From Malachius bipustulatus (Eukaryota; Arthropoda; Insecta; Coleoptera; Melyridae): a DNA stretch of 64,000 nucleotides. The position numbers were made by a program, and so were the translations under genes. Under the pieces are notes generated by a model. It did no database searches, had not been told where the DNA came from, and worked only from the letters and a program-made list of their open reading frames with translations. Below, one piece after another: positions 13,104 to 21,905 of this stretch (its first letter is position 1; every line of letters begins with the position of its first letter). Location of the stretch: contig OU342634.1 of the NCBI GenBank assembly GCA_910589415.1, positions 18,659,144 to 18,723,143 on the forward strand, written 5' to 3'.

Positions 13104-14780
13104 TTGAAGTTCATTATCTATACTGAAGATAAAGCACCAGAGAATGGAGAACTAAAAACAGCAAAAACACCCACAATAATAAGCAAAAGTCCCCATCCTG
13201 AAGATATCTACTTACTGCTTATTGGAAATCATGAAAAAGGTCATTTCGAGCTACTTACACCAAAAAAGACTAGAGAAGAACCGGAAAATAAGATTGAGGC
13301 AAGAAAACACACATCAAAACCTGAAAGAAAGCAGCAACCAATCGGTAAAAGAACAGAACCTGGACAAAATAAAAATCAGGTAAGAGTGAAATGGACGATA
13401 GAAGATTATAAAAAATTAATATGGAACCATTTGTATATACTGGAGAAAACAGGGACAGCCAATCTAAAAGAGGCATTTAACCTATGGATCCAAAGAAACC
13501 CGAATTCAACACACAAGCTCACAGCGAACACAATGGCTACTCAAAGACGGTTCATTAGATTAGATAACATAATCAGACAGATAAAAATGAACCTTTCAAA
13601 AACACACAATCCTGAGGACGAAAACATAGTTGAGAGAAACATGTGTTCAATTGAAGAAAATTACCCCGAGAATATGACCACTGCACAGATAGAAGAGCAA
13701 AACAAACCCAAAGAACAACTAGAGGAAGAGGAAGCAACAGAACGCCAAGAAGAACTGCAAGGTATGGTTGAGAACATAATGAAGAGAGTAAACGAAGACA
13801 CCGGTACAAGCAATCACATTAAACCGAGAGAGTTTAAAGAAATTAAATGAAGAGGCAAAGGCAAAACGTCTCATTCAACTTGGAAATCCAGCAACGAAGG
13901 AGATCTTAAAAACCACTCCCGATGAGAACATAAACATAACGCATGTAAATAAACTTATCTATAATGCAACAGTGGCAACTATACAAAATAGCCTAGTCCC
14001 TGACATTCAGAAGAAGAAATGGAGAAGAGAAGAAGAGCGACCATGGAAGAGAAGAATACAAGCTGAAGTGACTAATTTAAAAGAAGAAATATCTCAACTA
14101 AAAGAAAGCCTCCAACCAAACCTAACTAAAATAATGGAAGAAAATAAAAAATTGCTGTACGCAAAATACAGAATAAAAAAAGAGAGAGACCGAATTAAAA
14201 TAATTGAACAATTGAAACAGAAAGTTTTAACTAAAGCTCAAAGGATAAGGAGATATCGTACGAGGTATGCACAGTACTACCAGAGCAAAATATATGCTAA
14301 AAACAGTAAACAGTGCTATAATAGAATACTAAGAACAAAAAATAAACTCCAAAACACACCACTACAAAACGAAATTTAAAAAATCAAAAAAATACTGGAA
14401 TGACATATGGGAGAAGAGAGAAAATCATAGGACTGAAGCAGGTTGGATAATGGATGAGTATGACAACATGAAACATATAAAAAAATATATGGAATGGAAC
14501 GACATCAAAGTTGAGGAGGTGATGAGTGCAATAAATATAGCCGCGAACTGGAAATCACCAGGGATGAACGGGATTCCAAACTATTAAAATCGCATCTAAG
14601 AACTATAATAGGTCGATTACCTGCGTAAATAATATATATACAAGTGGCTAACATATGTCATTTCAGAAAAATTGCATGAACACATCACTATTACAGCCTT
14701 AGTTGTTGTATCAAGAAGAAAGTCAAGCAGTGGAGAACGATATGTGTCTAGCTGTTCATTTATTACTGTGTATTGTTGAT
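13104..14780 (+). pseudogene. Decayed LINE pol: N-terminal region and RT start
   Basis: Remnant of a non-LTR retrotransposon polymerase in several frames. An open 248-codon stretch (13104-13850) contains YKKLIWNHLYILEKTGTANL and NTMATQRRFIR, a helix-turn-helix-like N-terminal region as seen in some insect LINE pols. A frameshift leads to a basic coiled-coil stretch (13873-14379) with KWRREEERPWKRRIQAEV and KAQRIRRYRTRYAQYYQSKI. A further shift gives KYWNDIWEKRENHR and NWKSPGMNGIPNY (14375-14586), the entry to the RT domain. After an apparent internal deletion, RSITCVNNIY and YKWLTYVISEKLHEHI appear (14605-14690), matching the NYRPITC-type RT block. RT motifs A to E are absent. The element is therefore truncated and dead. 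The exact LINE clade is not assigned. Confidence 0.7.
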
Positions 14781-15399
14781 TGTGTAAATGTCTGTGGATC
14801 TTTGGAGATTCGAGAAAATTTAATTTAAAATAATCATCACAGTGATGAAATTATTCAACTTTGTTGTTTGCGGTTAGAGTGTGATTGTTTTCTATTAAGT
14901 GTTTTGCAAATTCTGATCTTTCTTTATGTTTTTGAGTCTGTAAAAGTTTATGAGTTCGTTGTATCTAATTTCCTAGCTTTCTACAAGTTTGTCATATATA
15001 AACTGAATCGCTATGAGAACAGTTTAATCGATAAATTCCAGGTTTTTGGAATTTAGATAACTTTCCCTTTGCATTCAGCAATATAGAACCATTGCTCATA
15101 AAATATTTAAATGAAATATTAAATGTAGTGGTGTTAGAAATTATCCTTGATATTTGTGTTGAAATGTTTCCAAAGTACGTTAGGGACGAATATTTTCTGA
15201 TTTCATTGTTTTGTTGAGGATAAATGCGGTTTATGGCTAATTTGTGTTTTTTTATGTAATAAGTTATCTATTAATGTTTGACGATAACCTTTCTCTTTTG
15301 AAATTTGTTTAATAATAGAAATTTCTCTGTTAAAGATAGAGATACTGTATGTATATGTGTGTAATGTATATTGTATTGTATAGCAGTGTAAAAACTGAG
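14781..15399. other. AT-rich noncoding stretch
   Basis: No protein similarity or structured repeat is recognised. Short open frames here have ordinary AT-rich composition and no supporting motif. Confidence 0.4.
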
Positions 15400-16019
15400 A
15401 AAGAGATATAAATAAATAAATAATAATAATAAGAATAATAATATTAATATTTATTGAGCTAAGAAATCTGTTATGACAGATATAGGCTAGGTCAGGTAAG
15501 ATATAGTACATAGTTAATAATTATTAACAACACAGTTATCAAACAAAAAACATCAAATAAGAAAAACACATCGAAAACATGTCATAATACAGCGCAGAAA
15601 GCTCAATAATTTAAAACAGAATCACATAATCAGAGCATTGGATCAGAAAAATAAATGTTTCCAAAGGTCACAAAAACTTATCATTAACATACCTACTCAA
15701 TAGAGTAGTTTGTTCTCTCGGTAAGGAAATCCCTTATTCGCTTCTTAAAAACAGCTTCTTGAAGCTCCCCGAAAACATTTGGGAGTCTATTATATGCTTT
15801 AATTGCCATATAAGTTGGACTTTGTTCGTACGCAGCAATTCTATGCCTTGGGTACCGCAAAACCAGGTGTCTAGTGTAATAATCATGACCACCACCTAGA
15901 TGATCTAAGAAACACACGTTTTTCTTTGCATAAATAAATTGCTGAGACAAATAGAGTGACAAGACTGTCATAATTTCGAACCCACGATTCTTAATACTGA
16001 TGGATGATAAATAAAACAC
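15400..16019 (-). pseudogene. LINE pol C-terminus and 3' tail
   Basis: The 108-codon minus-strand frame (16019-15693) ends with YYTRHLVLRYPRHRI, YEQSPTYMAIKAYNRLPN and FKKRIRDFLTERTNYSIE. This is the typical C-terminal tail of insect LINE polymerases whose RT carries LLDLSKAFD. Downstream on the minus strand comes a noncoding 3' stretch ending in CTCAATAAATATTAATATT and an (ATT)n run near 15420-15450, which resembles a LINE 3' terminus with a microsatellite tail. The initiator is missing, so the fragment is 5'-truncated. It may be the 3' end of the same element whose RT lies at 17120-18430 on the same strand, with the RNase H fragment at 16390-17040 inserted between (inference). Confidence 0.7.
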
Positions 16020-16389
16020 TAATGTTTAAAAAAAATTGTACTCGTACTGTATAAGTAGTATACAAAGTAAACCTAGGCTGCCATTTAAAAAAATTCAAGA
16101 TGGCGGCCTCAGACAAACGCCAGTCACACAAAAGAAATAAAACTCAAATCAACGTTTAAGTATTCGTATTTATGTGTAATTCAACCCCACCAAATGTCAA
16201 TCTAAAGTTTCAAAACCCATCTGCGTAATCCCGCTTGGTGCAATACTTTTTACGCACCATTTCAGATTTTCATTCATATTCAATCCCAAAAATCTAACGC
16301 TGATATCCCTGAAATATACCGACCCCTAGCCTACGCAGAAATTTTGTTTTGTTACTTTTCATTCATTTGAAGCCCATGAAAACTCCGAA
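16020..16389. other. Unassigned spacer
   Basis: Sequence between two minus-strand LINE fragments. It contains a GATGGCGGCC motif seen in the dispersed repeats but no recognisable coding sequence. Confidence 0.35.
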
Positions 16390-17040
16390 TCGAATGACGA
16401 ATTAGTGTAGTAGTATGGTGGGTTGCGGTGGTGCACCCCAAGCGACTAGGCCACCGAGGGCCCTTTTCGCCGTACCCGAACCATGGTGAAACTCCTACTC
16501 GAACCTCCTCGACCTTTTATAATAAAGGCCAGAAGGTTGTTGTATGAGAGGAGTTTCATTTCTTCCTCTTGTAGTTCCTCAGACCCAAAAATTTTGAGCC
16601 TATATACTTCGCATACGCCTATATAATGGTAGGAGTCCTCGTCATCCATTCCGCATTTGGGGCAGACCGGGTTCCGAGTGATCCCCATAACTTGTAGATG
16701 TTCAGACTGCTGTGACCGGTGAGAACCCCGACTAGTAGTCTGAGTTCTTTCCGGTTCATTCTGGACATGCTGGTCCATCTGTTTCCGATCGGCCCGGCAA
16801 GAAACAACCTGGCCTGTCTGCAGCTTGGTGCTGTTTCCCAGTGGTTCTCTAAACTAAACCCTTGCGAGGCCATTCTTTTATAGATTCTTTGAGAAGATTT
16901 TTGGTCAGACCCAGTACAGGCTCTGGTCCATAAAAGGTTTTCCTGGTCCCGAGCTTCGCGTAGTGCTCTGCTAGCTCGTTGCCTGGTACACCTGAGTGTG
17001 CGGGTACCCATACGAGTGACGAATTAAATATACCTATAAC
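16390..17040 (-). pseudogene. LINE 3' fragment with RNase H end
   Basis: Read on the minus strand in shifting frames, this encodes the end of an RNase H domain, SLVWVPAHSGVPGNELAE (near 17015-16960), then the C-terminal zinc-knuckle-like region: VGVLTGHSSLN, MGITRNPVCPKCG and DSYHYIGVCEVY (about 16750-16600), ending with LLAFIIKGRG near 16510. The order HSGxxGNE, LTGH, CPKCG, H-x4-C is standard for the 3' part of insect I/R1-type LINE pols that carry RNase H. At least two frameshifts break it, and the RT domain is absent. It is a truncated, dead copy in the same orientation as its LINE neighbours. Confidence 0.8.
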
Positions 17041-17466
17041 TATAGTTAAATACATAGATAAAATAAATAACTACTAGTTAAATGTATAGATAGATATCAA
17101 CATACTGGCAAGTATTCACAAGGTAATTCCTAATTCAGTCCAAAGAAACCCCGCGAACCCCGAAAGAGTACAGCTTGTCTAGGAGCCTCCCATGATCAAC
17201 AAGGTCAAATGCCTTGCTTAGATCAAGCAACACCCTCAGACAAACCGACCCACCGTCAACTGTAAAGATCTTTGTACAACCTGTGATGGGTTCTTTCCAG
17301 TTAGGGTAAACTTGCGGAACAAAAGATTTATTTATGCAGAAAAAATAAATATATACAACACTTAAAACCTAAAACTAACAATAACATTATATACAGACGG
17401 TATTGCCTTCTTGTGCGGCTCCTCTAGGCTCCTTGATCTTCAGCGCCGGCCAACAGATGCGTGGGC

Positions 17467-17826
17467 GTCCCGTCGCACCTCAATACGGAGGACGGGACCC
17501 AGGGTTGAGCTTCCCCTGATCTTCAGCGCCGGCCAACAGAACGATCCCGCCTCAATACGGCGGATCGTGCCATCTTTACCCTCAACGCAGGTGCGTGGTT
17601 AATAATTAACCGATGCGTGGGTGGCCCGTCACACCTCACTACGGAAGACGGGGACCCGAGGGTTGAACTGTGGTTGAGCTCCTCCTGACCTCACTGCAGT
17701 CGGAGGGGCTCCAGTGATTTCTCCGAACTCTCAGTACGGGCGGAGAAATGTTAGGGCACTCCATCTACCTCAATACGGTAACGGAGGGCCCCCCTGTTGC
17801 TGCCGTAGCTCAGTACGCTAGGCAAC
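17467..17826. repeat. Hairpin array with shared loop CCTCARTACGG
   Basis: Seven short inverted repeats each enclose a near-identical loop, TCA(A/G/C)TAC or TCACTGC, usually closed by CC...GG. Stems: GTCCCGTC/GACGGGAC (17467-17474, 17491-17498); ACGATCCCGCC/GGCGGATCGT (17541-17551, 17559-17568); CCCGTC/GACGGG (17625-17630, 17647-17652); CCTCCTGAC/GTCGGAGG (17681-17689, 17699-17706); ATTTCTCCG/CGGAGAAAT (17717-17725, 17741-17749); an imperfect CTCC..TACC/GGTA..GGAG (17759-17787); GTTGC..TAGC/GCTA.GCAAC (17796-17826). Stems differ in sequence yet still pair, while the loop is constant. A palindrome GGTTAATAATTAACC lies at 17597-17611. Function unknown. Confidence 0.8.
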
Positions 17827-17887
17827 CAGTGTGAGTGTCTCTCAGTCAGTACCTAATGGACACTGTCCGTTCCCTCGATGAGCTCTG

Positions 17888-17962
17888 TATATATAGCCGG
17901 CCGGACCGTGATAAGACGGTTATCATGTCTCTAAAAAACCCTGCCTCTTGATTATTAATAAA
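17888..17962 (+). promoter_or_regulatory. Putative LTR TATA box and polyadenylation signal
   Basis: TATATATA at 17888-17895 and AATAAA at 17957-17962 lie 62 bp apart and near the 3' end of the solo LTR, the usual order at a U3/R boundary. Function is inferred from position only. Confidence 0.4.
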
Positions 17963-18431
17963 ATAATAATTAATTAATAGACGAGACCTTCGGATCTCGT
18001 CACAAACCTATTCAGAAAATCAATTCTTGCAGTCAAGGTCGAAATGAATGCTTCTTTCTAAAACCGTGCTCTCGTTCATGAAGTACTTATGTCAAATTTC
18101 TCAAAAAACAAGGAAGCTGTCGACTGACTACTCTCTCTATAATCTTCGAGAATATACTTATTATAATGTAGAGAAATGTATAATTTCCAACCTCCTCCTT
18201 ACGTCCAGATTTATGTAAAGGAAAACATCGCGATAACTTCAACAGTAAGGGAAACTTTCCTTGTAAAAATGAATTGTTCACAATGCCAAAGGGAACATTG
18301 ATTATATCAGCAACATATCTAAGGATTCTAGAAGTAAAATTTTCAAACCCAGCAGAATCCGAAAGCTTTAGCCTTACTATTTCTGTCTCAATAAATTTGT
18401 TAAATTTACAAATCAATTTTATGTCAGTTTT

Positions 18432-18612
18432 CATACGAAATGAAATGAAATTTTCACAGAAAGCCACTACGATAATACGACCTGACTATGGAAAATTTCA
18501 GAAAGCCTTTAAATTGGCTTTCTGAAACTTTTTGAAAAAAGCGGTCAAAAATATTCATAATTGAATCGCCTAAAAATACACTATTAAGCGATTGATGTGC
18601 AAGAAGGTTTTT
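18432..18612 (+). repeat. Terminal fragment of the 1.8-kb repeat
   Basis: Matches 12860-13022 in the same orientation: ACGAAATGAAATG, AAGCCACTACG, AAATTTCAGAAAGCC, and the end GATTGATGTGCAAGAAGG. It adjoins the LINE RT fragment, so part of the apparent N-terminal reading frame there comes from this repeat. Confidence 0.75.
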
Positions 18613-18960
18613 TTGTTCTGTGATAGCGTTTCTGTTCTTTGAGCCTGGCTAATAATACATTCAAACACGTTTTCATTATAAAATGTAACAGAGATATTAA
18701 CAATATCTCTTGGGAATGTTATCGTGTTCTGAATAATTCTAAAGGGTATTAGTAGGTTATATTACTCTGTAATTGGTTTTTGTAACTGTTGAGTAATAAA
18801 TTCATATTATTATTATTATTAAATATGAGAAGTCACCAATCACCTTGTAACGTAGGTTGACGTCTCTTCGTAAAATGCGTTCGGGGCAGGCACATTATGG
18901 AATAATAGTTGTTTTCAATCATTGACTATTGTTCTATGATTTGCTCGCTCCTGGCGTCTT
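18613..18960. other. Unassigned stretch with LINE-like 3' tail
   Basis: Contains GTAATAAATTCATATTATTATT (18790-18820), an AATAAA with an (ATT)n run that resembles a LINE 3' end in plus orientation. It then enters sequence homologous to 23490-23610, the leader of the next tandem unit. No coding signal. Confidence 0.4.
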
Positions 18961-20022
18961 CAGGCTTCAGTATTCGTATCATCAAAAAATGCTAATGTTC
19001 GACCAGTTGAAACTGCACCAAAGGAGACTCGTCTGATCGTCTGTATATACCTACATCGTTTGGGGCATTATCGTCATGTGGCGGAAATTATTGTGCTTTA
19101 AACTGATCTTCACCTGTATGACGATGCTTTTCCTGACGACTTCAATCTTTGCAACAATATCCCATGTAGTTTCCATAGCGGACAAAGGATCAAGACTTTT
19201 TTCATCGTCTTAGACTTTAAGCAGGTACCAATCTGTTTAGATTTTTTGTTTATGAGCTATGTTCCGTATGACCCACGTTCACGCTCGAATGTGTAACTGC
19301 ATCCGGGACAGGCATATTATGGAATAATAGTGTTGTTTTCAATCATTGACTATTGTTCTAGGACTTGCACGCTCCTGGCGTCTTCAGGCTTCAGTCTTCG
19401 TAACATCAAATGCTAATGTTCGACCAGTTGAAACTGCACTAAAGAAGATATTCGCCTGATCGTCTGTATAAGTCTACATGGTTTGGGGCTAAATTGCCAT
19501 TATGGATAAATTTCACTTTAAAATAATTTGTGCGTATGGCGATATAGTTCCTGACTTCAATCTTTGCAACAAGATTCCATGTGTTTTCCATAGCAGACAA
19601 AGGATCAAAAAAGTTTCATCGCCGGTTGTACCATCCAAATTCAACGAGGGTTCAAAGTTGAACCAAGATCAGCGTCACATTTGTGTTGTACCGTGATGGT
19701 TCAGTACTGAACTCGAGTTCAACTGCCGGTTCAGTTGAACGGCCATTGGGGTCCGTTTAAACCGAGTGGTACAATAATCGGACCAATGTTTATTGAGACT
19801 TTTTGACTTCTTTTGGTCAATACTGTATCCTCTCCAAATATTCGATACTTATTCTTTAACACCCTGTATATTAAATCTATTGCCAATGAAGTATATTATT
19901 ATTTTGATAATTAGGTTTTAGGTTCTGACTTGATAGTTCTAAAGTTATTAATCAAAAGTTTTAACAACGTTTCAGGACTGATTAGTCCCTTGATCGCCTT
20001 TTAAGGTAGGTACAAATAAAAT
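18961..20022. repeat. Variant unit of the complex tandem repeat
   Basis: Starts CAGGCTTCAG at 18961 with an internal restart at 19385 (424 bp later). It is near-identical in layout to 23204-24277, where the restart is at 23616. Shared marks are the nested palindromes GTTCAGTACTGAAC and GAACTCGAGTTC (19699-19720) and the end motif GGGACTGATTAGTCCC. Noncoding. Confidence 0.8.
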
Positions 20023-20024
20023 AA

Positions 20025-21905
20025 AAAACCTTCTTGCGCATCAATCGCAGAAATAGTGTATTTTTATGCGATTCAATTATGAATATTTTCACCGCTTTTT
20101 AAATTATTGGCTTTTTGAAATTTTCCATAGTCATGTCATGTTAGCGTAGTGCTTTAATGTGAAAAATTTTCTGTGATAATTTCATTTCATTTCGTTTCAA
20201 CACGTGCCTTAGAATGGATTTTTAAATTTAAAAATCAAAAAAATTGGCAAAATTTTACAATTTTGTCCCTTTTCCTATGCCCGCCACTGGCTAACTTTAC
20301 TTGAAAAATACTATTTTTTACACTACCTTTAATAAATTCGGAAAAAACTGAAAGGAGAGTTTTTAAAACCGAAAGTTTGAAATTTTAGAGGAATAAACAT
20401 CATTTAAAAATATTCGAATATATCTCCGCCATTTTTATATTTGCTTCTTGAAATTTTTGAAGGTTAAATATGCTATTAGTATAGTTGTCTACTATCAAAA
20501 TTTCCGTTCTATTCCTTCAAAAATAAGCTCATGAATGTTTATAGAAATGTAGACATTTTTACCCTTTTCCTACCCACGCCTCTGGCTTATTAATAGAAAT
20601 GATGCAAATTGTACTGCATTAGCTCAAATTTCAAATAAGTTTATTCCAATCTTGTTAATTTTGTTTAAAAGTTTTTGATCTTGCCTATTTAGGGGTTCAA
20701 AATCTAGCCATTTTCCAAAAATTGAAAAGGCCGCCATTTTGGAATGTCTTTACCTATTTTACTCAAATACAGTACCAGACGACTACTTGAGGGTATCTTA
20801 CTACCAAAAAAATTTCAGCGCTCTAGATTGAAAACTTTGACCAGAAACCGTGCCTCACGGACGGTTTTTTTTCTGAAATTCGGAGGGACATCCTGTAGAA
20901 GTAACACAACTCTAGGAAAATGTTTTTTACGAAAATCAAACGTCAGCCCTAAGGTTGATAAGAGTAAAAAATTTCGTTCATTAATCTTGAAAGATGAAGC
21001 TACAGGAGCGTTTTTAAAAATTTAGAGAAATTAATTTATAAAAAACATCATGTAAAAAAAAATCGAATATCTCCGCCATTTTTCTTATTTACTTTTTGAA
21101 ATTCTCAAGGGTTTAAGTCTATTAGTATAGTTGTCTACTGTAAAAATTTCAGTTTAATTACTTCAAAAATGTGCTCATAAATTGTTGGAGAAATTTAGCC
21201 ATTTTTACCCTTTTCCTACCCACGCCACTGGCTTATTAATAGAAAAAATGCAAATTTTGTTGCATGAAATTAAATTTCAAGTCATTTACTTCCAATATTG
21301 TGAATTTGATATAAAACTCTTTTTTTATCTAGCTTATACAGGGGTTCAAAAAATAGTCCTTTTTCCAAAAATTAAAATGGCCGCCATTTTGAAACGGCTC
21401 GATCGATTTTGCTCAAGTGCAATACCAGACCACTCCTTGTGGATATCTTACTTCCACAAAAATTTCAGTCTCCTAGATTGAAAACTGCGACCTGAAATGA
21501 GGTGACAAAAACCGGATACCTGGAATTTTGAAGGGACACCCTGTAGAAGTGATGGGACTTTTGGAAAGTTTTTCAACGAAAATCCAACGTCATTCCCAAG
21601 CTTTACAAGGACCCAAAATTTCGTTCACTAATCTTAAAAGATAAAGCCACAGGAGCGTTTTTAAAATCGAAATTTCGCGATTTTGGAGAAATATATAAAT
21701 ATATAAATATATAAATATATATATAAATATATAAATATATATATATATATCGTGGGCAGGTGAATTTTGGAAAACTACTTTTTCGTGATCTGGGGGTCAC
21801 GATCGGTGGACATTTGATGAGTTTGGGTGATTTTTGGAAAGTGATGTCGTCCTCAATAGTGTATTTTTTTGTTAAAAAATACACTAAAATTACTTTTAAA
21901 TTTTT
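20025..21905 (-). repeat. 1.8-kb dispersed repeat, copy II (inverted)
   Basis: Reverse complement of copy I. It starts CTTCTTGCGCATCAATCGC and runs to an ATATAAATAT microsatellite (about 21690-21751), then CGTGGGCAGG and a short terminal block ending AAAAAATACACT. Its two ends share TAGTGTATTTTT. Copy III (28238-30094) has the same arrangement. No coding capacity is recognised. Confidence 0.85.

Larger units (their letters stand above)
17282..18004 (+). mobile_element. Solo LTR of an LTR retrotransposon
   Basis: The 723-bp GC-rich block starts TGTGATGGG and ends CTCGTCACA (terminal TGTGA/TCACA). It is flanked by a 4-bp duplication AACC (17278-17281 and 18005-18008). It splits a LINE RT sequence that reads on when the LTR is removed. 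A TATA-like TATATATA (17888-17895) followed by AATAAA (17957-17962) suggests plus orientation, with a ~600-bp U3. A hairpin GACGAGACC-TTCG-GATCTCGTC (17980-18001) lies at the 3' end. There is no gag, pol or tRNA primer-binding site, so it is a solo LTR left by LTR-LTR recombination. A 4-bp duplication suits Gypsy or BEL-type integrases, but the family is not identified. Confidence 0.8.
17120..18430 (-). pseudogene. LINE RT fragment interrupted by a solo LTR
   Basis: The RT N-terminal half reads on the minus strand from about 18400 to 18087, with FTSRILRYVADIIN, FPLHKSGRKEEVGNY and SIFSKIIERVVSRQL (RT blocks 1-2). It continues past the inserted LTR as TVDGGSVCLRVLLDL and SKAFDLVDHGRLLDKLYSFG (about 17250-17150), which is RT motif A with its catalytic Asp. 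If the LTR and one copy of its AACC duplication are removed, the frame runs on from GCTKIFTVDGG into motif A, which supports one split element. Stops and frameshifts are present, and motifs B and C are missing. This is a truncated LINE of the LLDLSKAFD type. The matching C-terminus may be the fragment at 15400-16019. Confidence 0.75.

Noticed and set aside
13270..13809. Minus-strand hydrophobic frames of 68 and 78 codons
   Set aside because: They are antisense shadows of the LINE pol frame on the plus strand.
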